From Telmatospirillum sp. (lineage in GTDB: Bacteria > Pseudomonadota > Alphaproteobacteria > Rhodospirillales > Magnetospirillaceae): DNA of 58,891 nt. The stretch is taken from NCBI GenBank assembly GCA_031291415.1, contig JARLJB010000041.1, positions 1-58,891 of the forward strand, given 5' to 3'. Positions 1 to 10,300 of this stretch are shown one piece after another. The position numbers were made by a program, and so were the translations under genes. The notes beneath the pieces were generated by a model. That model was given only the letters and a program-made list of their open reading frames with translations. It was not told the DNA's origin and did no database searches. Position 1 is the first letter of the stretch. Every line of letters begins with the position of its first letter.

Positions 1-124
1 ACCGGATCCAGAGCCTCGTAACGCAACCGTATCGCCGTTTCGTCTATCACTCGGCGATTCTACTAACTTCGATTCCCGGAGGGAATCCCCTATCGATAGC
101 GAGAACGCTTTTCGATTCAATTAT

Positions 125-430
125 TTATGAACAGGCCCTAAGCGCTGGAGCCTCCCCGGCAATAGCTTCGGTCTTTCGGCAGAAACCGAAGCTGTTCTCC
201 CCGATGGTCAGATCGAAGTGCCTGGTCATCTTGTACCGGTTGAGGACCTCGCTGGCCTTGAGGTCGATCTTGGCCTTTCCCTGGAACAGGGCGCGGGTCC
301 GCTGCACCCGATCTCGAATGACCGCCAGATCGCGTTCGGTGGCGACCGGCAGATCCTCACGCTTCTTGGCCCGCCGCCGCGCCAGTTCCGGATTTCGACC
401 CTTGGTATAAGGTGCGCGGTCCGTGAACTC
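125..430 (-). mobile_element. Transposase remnant, IS1634-like (IS4 superfamily)
   Basis: An open minus-strand frame of about 100 codons has no start and no intact catalytic core. It resembles the C-terminal half of IS1634-family transposases, with recognisable stretches such as ELARRRAKK, ASEVLNRYKM and FCRKTEAIA, where intact proteins continue towards the last catalytic residues. The frame runs to a TGA-free end at a TAA near 125, where the family similarity is lost. The sequence TTATGAACAGGCCC at 125-138 looks like the terminus of another insertion element and may mark what truncated the gene. Function is lost. The family is recognised from memory of the motif pattern, and the other end of the element is not in the window. 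Confidence 0.55.
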
Positions 431-446
431 CAGAGACAGAGAAAAA

Positions 447-1616
447 TCAGCTTAAGGCGGAAGCTTGGCGCAACTGCGCCAGTTCCTCTGCCATGGCTTG
501 CACCACGGCGGGCCAATCCCCCCAGGCCGGCTGGCGGAACAGGCGCAAGCTGGGATACCAGGGCGTGTCCGCCCGCTTCATCAACCACCGCCAATCGGGA
601 ATGAATGGCAGCATCACCCAGGCTGGCCGGCCGAGCGCGCCGGCCAGATGGACCGGAGAGCTGTCCACCGAGATCAACAGATCGATCACTGACAAGATCG
701 CCGCCGTATCGTCGAAATCGCGGATTTCGCCGGAAAGGTCGACGAGACGCATACCTGCCGGAGGAGACGCCGCCTCAACCGCCTTCGGTCCTTGCTGAAC
801 CGCCAGGAATGTCACGTCCGGCATCCCTAGGCCGGCCAAGTCGGGCAAGCGAACCGAGCGGTTGGCGTCGTTGAAATGATTGGGTCGTCCCGCCCACACC
901 AGCGCCACACGTGGACCAGGCAAATCGGCCAGACGTTTACGCCAATGTCTCACCCGAGCTTGATCAAGAGAAAGATAGGGAATCCTGCCCGGAAGATCGG
1001 TCATCTTCAGCCCCATCGCCATGGGCAGGCTCATCATCTCGCAATGTGTGTCGAATGGCGGAGGCACCTCCCCGCGGACAACCAAGGCATCGATACCTTT
1101 CATGCGCCGGGCGAAAGGATAGAGTTCGCGGGAAATTTGCAGCACCACGCGGGCACCGCTTTTCTTCTTGGCCCACGGCACCATCCGCAGGAACTGGAAG
1201 GTATCGCCGTATCCCTGCTCGTCATGAATCAGCAAGGTCTTGCCGGGCAACGGCTCGCCTTCCCAGCGCGGCGTCTGCACATGGCGTTCGAGACGGGTCG
1301 TATGCGGCAGGCTGTAACGGAAGCGATATTCGCGCCAGCCGCGGTCGAATTCTCCCTGCAACAGCAAGGTTTCCGCCAGATCGAAGCGTAATTCGACATT
1401 TTGCGGCGCCGCATCGACCAGCATTTGCTGAATCGTCCGCGTTTCCTCGATCCGTCCCTGCCGGCGCAGCGCCGTCGCCAGCAGCGCCCAGATCTGTAAC
1501 GGTCCCCGGCCACCGGCCAACAGTGCGCGCGCCAGCGCCTCGGCGGTTTCGAACTGGTTGGCGGCCAATGCCTGCCGCGCCTCGCGTTCCGCCTGCTGCG
1601 GGGTCAACGTCGTCAT
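447..1616 (-). CDS. TPR-containing glycosyltransferase (GT9/GT41-like)
   Basis: A 389-residue cytoplasmic protein. Residues 1-90 are TPR-like helices (for example PQNVELRFDLAETLLLQGEF). Residues 110-380 form a sugar-nucleotide transferase domain with the H-x-EQG-x-GDT-x-QF signature, a VALVWAG strand, an ISVDSSPVHLAGALGRP loop and a terminal PWYPSLRLFRQ block. The 55201-56796 gene shares these signatures, so the two are paralogues. It is the last gene of a minus-strand run that begins with a giant autotransporter and includes a TPR-sulfotransferase. That context suggests it adds sugar to the surface protein, but donor and acceptor are unknown. The ATG at 1616 precedes the TPR region directly and is the obvious start. 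Confidence 0.85.
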   Translation of the reverse strand: MTTLTPQQAEREARQALAANQFETAEALARALLAGGRGPLQIWALLATALRRQGRIEETRTIQQMLVDAAPQNVELRFDLAETLLLQGEFDRGWREYRFRYSLPHTTRLERHVQTPRWEGEPLPGKTLLIHDEQGYGDTFQFLRMVPWAKKKSGARVVLQISRELYPFARRMKGIDALVVRGEVPPPFDTHCEMMSLPMAMGLKMTDLPGRIPYLSLDQARVRHWRKRLADLPGPRVALVWAGRPNHFNDANRSVRLPDLAGLGMPDVTFLAVQQGPKAVEAASPPAGMRLVDLSGEIRDFDDTAAILSVIDLLISVDSSPVHLAGALGRPAWVMLPFIPDWRWLMKRADTPWYPSLRLFRQPAWGDWPAVVQAMAEELAQLRQASALS

Positions 1617-1682
1617 GGGAATCCGCGATATGTCATCTGGTTTGTATAACAGGGACCAAGGTCTCTCGTCAGGCCCCGGCGG

Positions 1683-3824
1683 CTATTTTTTTACCTCTCC
1701 CGCCAAGCTGTCGAGCAGAGGCTGCAAATGGCCGGCAAGCGCCTTCCATCGTCCGACGCTGCTCCGATAGATTGGCTGGCGGACCTGATTGACGCTGGCG
1801 GTATGGACCGGCCGGCGATTTTTCCAGAACTCCAGGCAAGCGTCGTTCCACTCCAGTCCGAGGAAAGCGACCAGCCGCCGCGCCTCGCCGTCCAGATCGT
1901 TCACCACGTCCTCGTAGGCGACGTCGGTCAAGCGGTCGGCCGGCAGTAACGTCCGCCAATGGGCCATCAGCCTGTCATGGCCGCAATGAAACCGTCCCAG
2001 TTCCGCCAAGTCATAAGCGAACCGCTGCTCGCCCTGGAACAATTTCGTGTAGCACGAAAAGCAGGTATCCACCGGATCGCGCCGGCAATGGATGATGCGG
2101 GCGTTGGGCAGCAAAAGATTGATCAGTCCGGCATAGAGGAAATTGGCCGGCATCTTGTCGATGATCCGCGCCGACGCCGGCCCCAATGAGGCGACATGCC
2201 CGACGTAATAGCGTCCCAGTCGCGGCAGGTCGGTGTCCAACAGCGAGTCCAGCAGCTTGGGGTACCCGATCGGCCGCATGTCCGGTCCCGAGATATGGTC
2301 CACCATGCCTTGCAGAGTCTTCAACTCGCCGGCCCCATGCACCAAGGGATGGGACGACAGGATCTGTTCGACCAGGGTCGTCCCCGAGCGCGGCATGCCG
2401 ATGATGAAGACCGGCACCGGAGACGGATCGCCAAGGCCGGCGAAGCGATCCCGCATCGCCTCGGTAAAGGTTTCGATGATCGAGGATATCCAGTGATCCG
2501 TCGCCGCCGCGTCATACTCGAAGCTCGCCCTTTTCAGGCGATTTCCCTCCGCCAGATGGGCGAAACCGCGTTCGTCGTCACCAACGTCCCGCCACCCCTT
2601 GGCCAAGGCGAATTCCAGCATGATGCGATCGTCGTGGATTTCGGTGGCAGCCAGAAGGCCCTCCATCCGCGCGATCTCGGCCGCGTCGAAACGCTCCAGT
2701 TCCGACCGGTTGAACCAGGCGCCGGCGGTACCCGGGTTGATTTTCAGCGCCTGATCGAAGAGCGCGCGCGCCTGTTCCGTGTGCCCCAATTCCACCAGCA
2801 GGCTGCCCTTGCCCACCAGTTTGTCCTCCGGGCGCGGCGACGGCAACGCGATAGCCCGGTCATAACTGGCCAGCGCCTCCTCGGATTGGTCGTGACGCGC
2901 CAGGCACTGGGCCAACATCTCATGGGCCTCGCCGCTCTGCGGCGCCACCGCGACCGCCTGCCGGGCCGCCTCCAGCGCTTCGCCCGGACGATCACCATCC
3001 TTGAGAATCCGCGCCCTGGAGACCAAGCCCCCCGGATGATTGGGGGCCACGCTCGCCAGATTGTCGAGCCAACGGAGCGCCTCGTCCGGATCACTCCTCG
3101 CCAGGCAGATGGCGGCGATATTGATGTAGGCGTCGAGATTTCTCGGTTCGATCTCAATGGCCTGACGCGCCTCGGCCATCGCCGGCCCGGTCTCGCCCAA
3201 ATCGTTCAGAAGCTTGGCGAGATTGCTGTGCGCCACCGAATAGGACGGTTTCAGACCGATCGCAGCCTTATATTCCCGTCGTGCCTCCTGCAATCGTCCC
3301 AGCCGCGCCAGTGTGTTGCCAAGGTTGTTGTGGTTTTCGGGGCTGTCGGGGACCCGCTCGATCACCCGCCGCAGGCAGACCAGACTTTCGTCCAGTTTGC
3401 CGGCTTCCTGCAAGACAATGCCAAGGTTGCTCCAACCGGTAATCAACTGGCTATCGAGCGCCACCGCCCGCCGCCCGGCCTTCTCGGCCTCGGCCAGCCG
3501 GCCGCTGCCCCGCAACATTTCGGTCAGATTGCTGTAGAATAACGCCGGGGCGCTTGGCGCCGCGCAGGCCCGCTGCACATAGTCGATGGCCAGCGACAGA
3601 TTGCCCTGGGTGTGGGCCAAAAGCCCCAGCAGATGCAGAGCGTCACCATGTTCCGGCCAGACATGCAGAACTTGCTGGCAAAGCTGTTCGGCCTGCGCCG
3701 TCTGCCCCGCATTCCAGTGCTGATAGGCCAAGGCGATCGCCTGTTCGATGCTCATGACCTGCGGTTGCGAAACGGCCGCCGCCGGAGTTTCCGGCGCAGC
3801 GGGAGCCTTGGCTTTACGGGGCAC
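1683..3824 (-). CDS. TPR-repeat sulfotransferase fusion
   Basis: A 713-residue protein. A lysine/alanine/proline-rich start is followed by about ten TPR units (residues 25-380) and a sulfotransferase domain (about 465-700). The 5'-phosphosulfate-binding loop reads FIIGMPRSGTTLVEQ near residues 473-487. The conserved downstream segment with NARIIHCRRDPVDTCFS matches the 3'-phosphate-binding Arg/Ser region of PAPS-dependent sulfotransferases. No signal peptide is seen, so it should act in the cytoplasm. TPR arrays in such fusions usually bind a protein acceptor, which here could be the autotransporter or the IalB-like protein encoded upstream. The 11-bp gap from the preceding gene's stop supports cotranscription. 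Domain assignment is firm; the substrate is inferred. Confidence 0.88.
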   Translation of the reverse strand: MPRKAKAPAAPETPAAAVSQPQVMSIEQAIALAYQHWNAGQTAQAEQLCQQVLHVWPEHGDALHLLGLLAHTQGNLSLAIDYVQRACAAPSAPALFYSNLTEMLRGSGRLAEAEKAGRRAVALDSQLITGWSNLGIVLQEAGKLDESLVCLRRVIERVPDSPENHNNLGNTLARLGRLQEARREYKAAIGLKPSYSVAHSNLAKLLNDLGETGPAMAEARQAIEIEPRNLDAYINIAAICLARSDPDEALRWLDNLASVAPNHPGGLVSRARILKDGDRPGEALEAARQAVAVAPQSGEAHEMLAQCLARHDQSEEALASYDRAIALPSPRPEDKLVGKGSLLVELGHTEQARALFDQALKINPGTAGAWFNRSELERFDAAEIARMEGLLAATEIHDDRIMLEFALAKGWRDVGDDERGFAHLAEGNRLKRASFEYDAAATDHWISSIIETFTEAMRDRFAGLGDPSPVPVFIIGMPRSGTTLVEQILSSHPLVHGAGELKTLQGMVDHISGPDMRPIGYPKLLDSLLDTDLPRLGRYYVGHVASLGPASARIIDKMPANFLYAGLINLLLPNARIIHCRRDPVDTCFSCYTKLFQGEQRFAYDLAELGRFHCGHDRLMAHWRTLLPADRLTDVAYEDVVNDLDGEARRLVAFLGLEWNDACLEFWKNRRPVHTASVNQVRQPIYRSSVGRWKALAGHLQPLLDSLAGEVKK

Positions 3825-3835
3825 GTCTGTTTTCC

Positions 3836-4351
3836 TTAGGGTGTCACGGTCTTCAATGCGGCGACCAAGCCCTCCAGCTTAACTGGCAGGACCCGCGCCT
3901 TGCGGTCCAGGGTCACATATTCGACAGTTGCCGACTTGCCGTTGCGAAACTGGTCCAGGGCCTGCTGATCGAGATCGACCACCGCTAGGCAGCCGCCCGC
4001 CTGACAGAATTGCAGCGGAAGGGTCAGCGGCGGCCGCTCATCGATGGTCATTTTCAATCCGGCCGTCAGCAGGATTCCCAAAGGCGCGGTCAATTCCAGC
4101 CTTGGCTTGCCTTCCGGCCCGAGATAACTGAAAGCCACCCGCAACACGGGTGTATTTTGCGTCGTGTCGATGGCGAATTGCTGCACGAAACACGCATCCT
4201 TGCCTTCTGGGCTTTTGACGCACTGTTTGGACCATAGACTATCGGGTTTGGCCGGAGATGCGACCTCTTTGGCGTCTTTGCCGGCGGCGGGGATCACCCC
4301 CGCCACCGCGGCGGCGGCCAATGCCGCGGCCAAAACAATGTTGGTCTTCAT
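3836..4351 (-). CDS. IalB (invasion-associated locus B) family secreted protein
   Basis: A 171-residue protein with an N-terminal signal peptide (MKTNIVLAAALAAAAVAGVIP). It shows the IalB pattern: W-x-K-x-C near the mature start, a second Cys (DACFVQQ), an APLGILL strand, a TIDERPP turn, the CQAGGCLAVVDL segment and a final LEGLVAAL motif. IalB proteins are small periplasmic or outer-membrane-associated proteins widespread in alphaproteobacteria; their biochemical role is unsettled. An upstream TTG at 4369 overlaps the autotransporter stop, but the ATG at 4351 puts the signal peptide at the start and is preferred. It lies directly behind the autotransporter, so it may help the autotransporter's periplasmic transit or folding. 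Confidence 0.82.
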   Translation of the reverse strand: MKTNIVLAAALAAAAVAGVIPAAGKDAKEVASPAKPDSLWSKQCVKSPEGKDACFVQQFAIDTTQNTPVLRVAFSYLGPEGKPRLELTAPLGILLTAGLKMTIDERPPLTLPLQFCQAGGCLAVVDLDQQALDQFRNGKSATVEYVTLDRKARVLPVKLEGLVAALKTVTP

Positions 4352-4365
4352 CGAAGACGCTTTCG

Positions 4366-7300
4366 TCAAAATTCGCTCCTGATCCTCAGTAACCCGGTGT
4401 GACTTTGGTAATCTGCTCGCATATCGCCCTGGTATTCCACGCGAATCGATAGCCCCGGGACATAGTCACCCCCGATTCCAACGGCAATTCGCGCGCCATC
4501 GGCGGCGGGCCGGTTCGTCCTTGTGACGAGACCAACCCCGCCCAACTCCGCCGAGGTGCTGACCATGCCCGTGGTATAGGAATGCGTCCAGCCCAATTGC
4601 ACATCGCCAGCCAGCCGGCCCAACCCGGTCGCGATATCGCCGGCCAACCGGCCGCCCAATTCGCTTTCCACCGCGTTGAAGCCCTGACCGGCCACCGAAA
4701 GATCGAGCGCCCCGGCCCCCTTCTCGCGATAACGGTCGCTGTCCATCCGTACCGCCTGCAGGCTGGCCAGCGGCGTCGCCGTTACCCCCGCCGCCAGTGG
4801 CAGATCGTAGCCGCCGCCGATCTTAACCTGGTATTGCCGCCCGCCATAGGAGGCGGTGGCGGTCACGTTATCGAAATTGACCCGCCGCTTCTGGTCGTTT
4901 TGACTATAACCGACGCCCAACAGCCCCTGGGCGAAGGCCGATCCGCCGCCCGGCCGCCAGGTGCCATAGGCGGACAGCTGGTAGCTGTCCTGCGTACCGG
5001 TCTGCCCAACGGCCTCGGCGGTGCCATTGGCGTCATTGCGCAGCCAACTGACAGCCACACCCCCCACCACGTCGCTGGCAAGGCGGGTATCCGCGCCGGC
5101 CAACAGGCCGAACGACGACGCATGGAATCCACCGGCCGCATCGCTGCCGTCACGGTTGGCGAAACCACCCAACATCTGCCCCCAGAGAGCGCCCCGCCGG
5201 TCGTTCGCGACGTCCGTCCGTCCGTCCACGAGCCGTGCCGTGGCGGTTTGATGCTGTGTGATGGCATTGGCGATCGGCAGCGTGGTGGCGCCGCTGACGC
5301 CGATCTGCTGCGAGAGCTGCGACGGCGCCATCTGTTTCAACCCTTGCGCCTGCGCCGCCGCCGGCAGTGCTGCCAGCCGCGACAGGATGCTCCGATACTC
5401 CGCCGCCGAGCCTAATTGGTCGAGCGCGCCCCCCACCGACGCCGCCGCCCCGCCGACGACGTCGCCGCGATGCGTCCAGGTGTCGAGGCTGACCACCAAA
5501 TCCTTGCCGTTGATCGAAACCGTATCGAGGAAACCACCGACGTTCACCGTGAGGTTGTCGACCGTCAGTGTGCCGGCCGAGACCACGGTATAGCTCTGCC
5601 CGGCCGCCAGCGTTCCGCCGGTGGAGACCAAAGTGATGCCGGTATTGGTGAGGCTGGCGCTGCCCGATACCACCAGTTCGCCATAGCGCGACGGCGAGGC
5701 GATGCCGATGACCAGCGCGCCCGACGATCCCTGGACGTAATTTCCGGTGATGCCGACCGCCTGGCCGACCGTCAATGTCGCGTTGTTGCTCACCATGCCG
5801 CTGCCCTTGCCGGCGACGATGGCGTCGGCAAGTACCTGCGACCCCGAGACGAAGGTCACATCCGGCGCCGTGATGGTGCCCGGACTGGCGGACGACGATC
5901 CGCGCAACGAGCCGCCAACGCCAGCGATCGCGAGGTCGTTGGCCGACAAGATATTGCCGGCGATCACCCCGCTGTTGCTCATCGTCCCCAGGCTGCCGCT
6001 GCTGGAAATGGCGTAGGCGCCGCCCGAAATCGTGCCGCTGTTGGTAAGCGCGCCGATGCTGCCCTGGTTGGAAAGCGCGGTCCGTCCGCCTTCGAGGACG
6101 CCCGTATTGGTCAAGTCCGACAGCGCCCCGGCCGGGGAAACGCGTACGCCGATGGTCCCGCCATCGATCACCCCGGCATTGCTGAGCCGGGAGCCGTTGC
6201 CGATCACCGCCACGCCAGTCCCGGCGGTGATGGTGCCCGTCCCGCTGATCGATCCGTTGCTGCCCGAGACCAGTGTCTGCATCCCGGTCATTGTCGTCGT
6301 CACCGGCCAGGAGGTCAGGGTTCCCACCACCAGTTCCAGCGTATTCCCGACGACAGTCAGCGTCTCGATGTAGCCCGAAGGGCCATTGACCACCATACCG
6401 CTTTCCGACAGCGTTCCGGCCGAGACGATGGAATAGATCCCAGGAACCAGGGTGCCGCCGATCGCCGCGATGCTGATGGTGCCGCCGGTCAGGCTGGCCG
6501 CGCCGCTGACCACTAGTTCGCCGTAACTGGGGGTCAGGCCGACGCTGGCCGCCAGATTGCCGGAATGCGATGCCAAGGCGACGTTGGCCGCCATAGAGCG
6601 TGGCGCCGGAGCGATGCCAACCACCAGGACGCCATTGCCGCCCTGGGTGTAATTGCCGGTGATGCCGATGGTGGAAGCGACCGTGATGGTGGCGCCGGCA
6701 TTGGTCACCAAGCCGTTGCCGCCCCCCACCGAAATCGCATCGTTGAGCAGGACGGATCCCGAGGTGAAGGTGACACCGGTCGCGGTAATGGTTCCCTGGC
6801 TGACGGCGCCAGAACCGGTCAACGTCCCCACCATGCTTCCCGCACCACCGGAGATGGTCAGATCAGACACAGAAATGATACTGCCGGCGATCAGCCCGCT
6901 GTTGGCAAGCGTCCCGATGCTGCCGGCGTTGGACAGGGCATAAGCGCTGCCTGAAATCGTACCGCTGTTGGCGAGCGTCCCGATGCTGCCCTGGTTGCCG
7001 ACGCCGGTCTGGCCGCTGATGGCGCCGCCGTTGGACAGGCTGACCAGATTGGCGCCCGAAGCGATGCTGGCCCCGAAGGTCTCGGCCTTGATGGTCCCGT
7101 CGTTGACCAGGGTGACGCCACTGCCGGTCACCGCCACGCCAATAGCTCCGACGATAGTGCCCGTACTGCTGATCGAGCCGGTTCCCGACGTCAATGTCGG
7201 GGACGCCGACATTGACGTCACCACCGGCCAGACCGAAACAGGTGTCACTGGCGGTGTCGGCGGTGTCGGCGGAACCGGCGGAGCGATGGTCCCGACCACC

Positions 7301-10300
7301 AGTTCCAGATTATTGCCGACCAGGCTCAGCGTCTCGGTATAGCCGGCGGGGCCGCTGACCGACAGGCCGCTTTGGGCAATGGTGCCGCCCGACACGATGG
7401 TATAGGTTCCCGCCGCCAGGGTGCCGCCGGTCGCCGCGATACTGATGGTGCCGCCGGTCAGGTTGGCCGCGCCGCTGATGACCAACTCGCCGTAGCTGGC
7501 CGCCGAGGTGACGCCGATCACCAGCGCTCCGCCGCTCTGGCTGTAATTGCCGGTGATGCTGATGGCGGAGGCGATCGAGAGGGTGGCGCCGGCATTGGTC
7601 ACCGTGCCGCTGCCGTTGCCGGCGACAATGGCGTCCGATAGCGCCTGTGCCCCCGAGGCGAAGACCACATTCGGCGCCGTGATGGTGCCGACGCTCGCGC
7701 CATAGCCGGTCAGCCGGCCGCCGCTGCCGGCGATGGTCAGATCATGCGCGGACCGGATGTCGCCGGCCATCAAACCGCCGTTGTTCACCTGTCCCAGCGC
7801 GCCATTGTTGTTCAGCGCATAGACGTTACCGGTCAGGGTGCCGCTGTTGGTGAGTGTCCCGAGGCTGCCGCCATTGGCGATATAAACCGCCGTCACCGCG
7901 CCGAGGCTGCCCGTGTTGGCGAGTGCGGACAGCGTGCCGCCGATATAGTCGTTGCCGATTGCCAGCACCAGATTGGTCCCGCTGGTGGCGCCGGCCAGGG
8001 CCAGGCCCGTGATGCCAAGACCGCCGGTCACGCTGACGCCGGCGTAGGAGGAACCGGTGCCGCCGACCACCAAGGCATTGCCGAGGGTACTTCCCACCAG
8101 ATAGTTGCCAGTGGACGGCAACGACGGGGCACCGACCGACAGGGTGCCGCCGGTGATGCTGGCCGCGCCGCTGACCACCAACTGGCCAGTGCTGCCGAGG
8201 TCCAGGAGACCACCGGTCTGGCGATAATTGCCGGTGATGCTCACCGGACTGGACAAGGTGATATTGGCGCCGGTGTTGCTGACGGTCAGGGCGCTGGCGG
8301 CGATACCCTTGGCGACGATACTGTCGTTCAGCAGCAGATTGCCCGAGGCGAACACCAGATTGCCACTGGCCCCGAACGTTCCCTGGCTGGCGCCGCTAAA
8401 ACCGGTGAACGTACCGATGGTGCCATTGCTGCCGCCGATGACGGTGGAAATCGAGCCCCCATCCTTGTTGATATTGCCGAGGATCAGGCCGCTGTTTGCG
8501 AGGGTGGCGATAGCGCCGGCGATGACGTTGCTGCCGCCGGACATGGTGCCGCTGTTACTGACCAGGGTGATGACGTCATTGTTCTGGATGGCGTTACCGG
8601 CGCCGGTGATGAGGCCGCTATTGGTCAGCGTGCCGATGGAGCCGCTGTTCAGGATGGCCCAACTGCTGTTGGTAATGGTGCCGCTATTGGTCAATTGGCC
8701 GATCGACCCCTGGTTCCACAGGGCCGTGAAATCATTGTTGGTGATCCTGCCGGAATTGATCAGCGTGCCGATGGTGCCCCGGTTATTGATGCCGAACTGC
8801 CCGCCGCCCAGGGTGCCGGTATTGCTCAGGGTGCCGATACGCCCCGTGGTGGCGACATAAAGGCCGGTGCTGGCGCCAACGATGGTGGCGCTGTTGGAAA
8901 GCGTTGCCAGCGTCCCGCCGATATAATCGTTGGTGATCGACAGCCGCAGGCTGTTGCCGATGGTGCTGTAGGCACGGTAAAGACCGGAGAGGGCGTTGGT
9001 CGACACCGTCGCGCCGGACATCCCCAGACTGGAACCGCTGAGCAGGGTATAAGCCCCCTGCAGGTAGTTGCCGGCGCTCGCGAAGGTGGACAGCACCGTG
9101 CCGCCGGTAAGATTGACGGCATTGCTGACCACCAGGCCGCCTCGAGAGGGGTCGACGACCAGGGTGCCCGCCGTCTGGCTGTAGGCGCCGGAGATGCTGA
9201 CGATGCTGTCGAGTTGAAGCGATGCGCCGGCATTGGTCACCGTGTGGCCGGTAGCATTGATGCTGTCATTGAGCAGCAAATTGCCACCGGCGAAGATCAG
9301 ACCGGACTGCGTGTTGATGATGCTGCCCTGGTTCGTCAGGGTCGCACCGGTCAGCGTACCGACAGTCGCACCGGCGCCACCGGTGATGGTCAGGTCTTGG
9401 GGGGAAGCGTTCTCGATCAGCCCGGCGATGACGCCGCTGTTGGCGAGAGCGCCGAGGCTGCCGTCGGATCCCACAGAAAGGGCATGGTCGGTGCCGCTGA
9501 TGGTGCCACTATTGGTGAGCGTCCCGATGCCGCCGCGCACCAAGTGGGCGGTGGTTCCGCCGATGGTGATGCCGCCCGCCAGGAGGACCCCGATGTTGCC
9601 CGCCAGCGTACCGCTGTTGGTGACGGTGCCGATGCTGCCGGTCGTGGCGACATAGAGGGCATAGTTGGCGCCACTGATGGTCCCGCTGTTGGTGAGGGTG
9701 CCCAGCGTCCCGCTGATATAGTCGTTGGCGGCCGTCATGATGACATTGTTGCCGCTGACGCTTGCCGTGGTCGACAGGCCGATGATGGTATTGGAGACGA
9801 TGTCGGCGCCGGTATAGTTGGATCCGGCGGCACCAGCCACCAGAGTATAGTTGCCGGCGATATAGTTGTTGGCGCTGGACACGCTGGACAGGATGGTGCC
9901 GCCGGTGATGCTGACCGGCGTGTTGACCACCAGTTGCCCGGCGCCGGCGCCAATCCCCAGCGTACCATTGGTCTGGGCGAAGGTGCCGGTTACGCTGATC
10001 GTGTTGTCGAGGAAAAGCGAGGCGCCAGTGTTGCTGACCGTGCCTGTGCCGACGTTGATCTTGTCGTTCAGGTAAAGATTGCCCGACGTGAACGCCAGGT
10101 TGGCATGCGTGTTGGTGATGGTGCCGATGTTCCCCAACGTGCCTGTCAGTGTGCCGATGGTGCCGGCGGCACCGCCGGAAATGAAGGGGGTCAGTGTGCC
10201 ACTGTTGAGGACGTTGCCGACAATCTGGCCGGAATTGGCGATCGTGTTGATGCCACCGACGCCGGTAATGGTGATCGCGTTGACGGTACCCGTGATGGTG

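Noticed and set aside
2196-3542. A 448-codon plus-strand frame over the sulfotransferase gene
   Set aside because: Antisense shadow of TPR repeats; no start site and unnatural composition.
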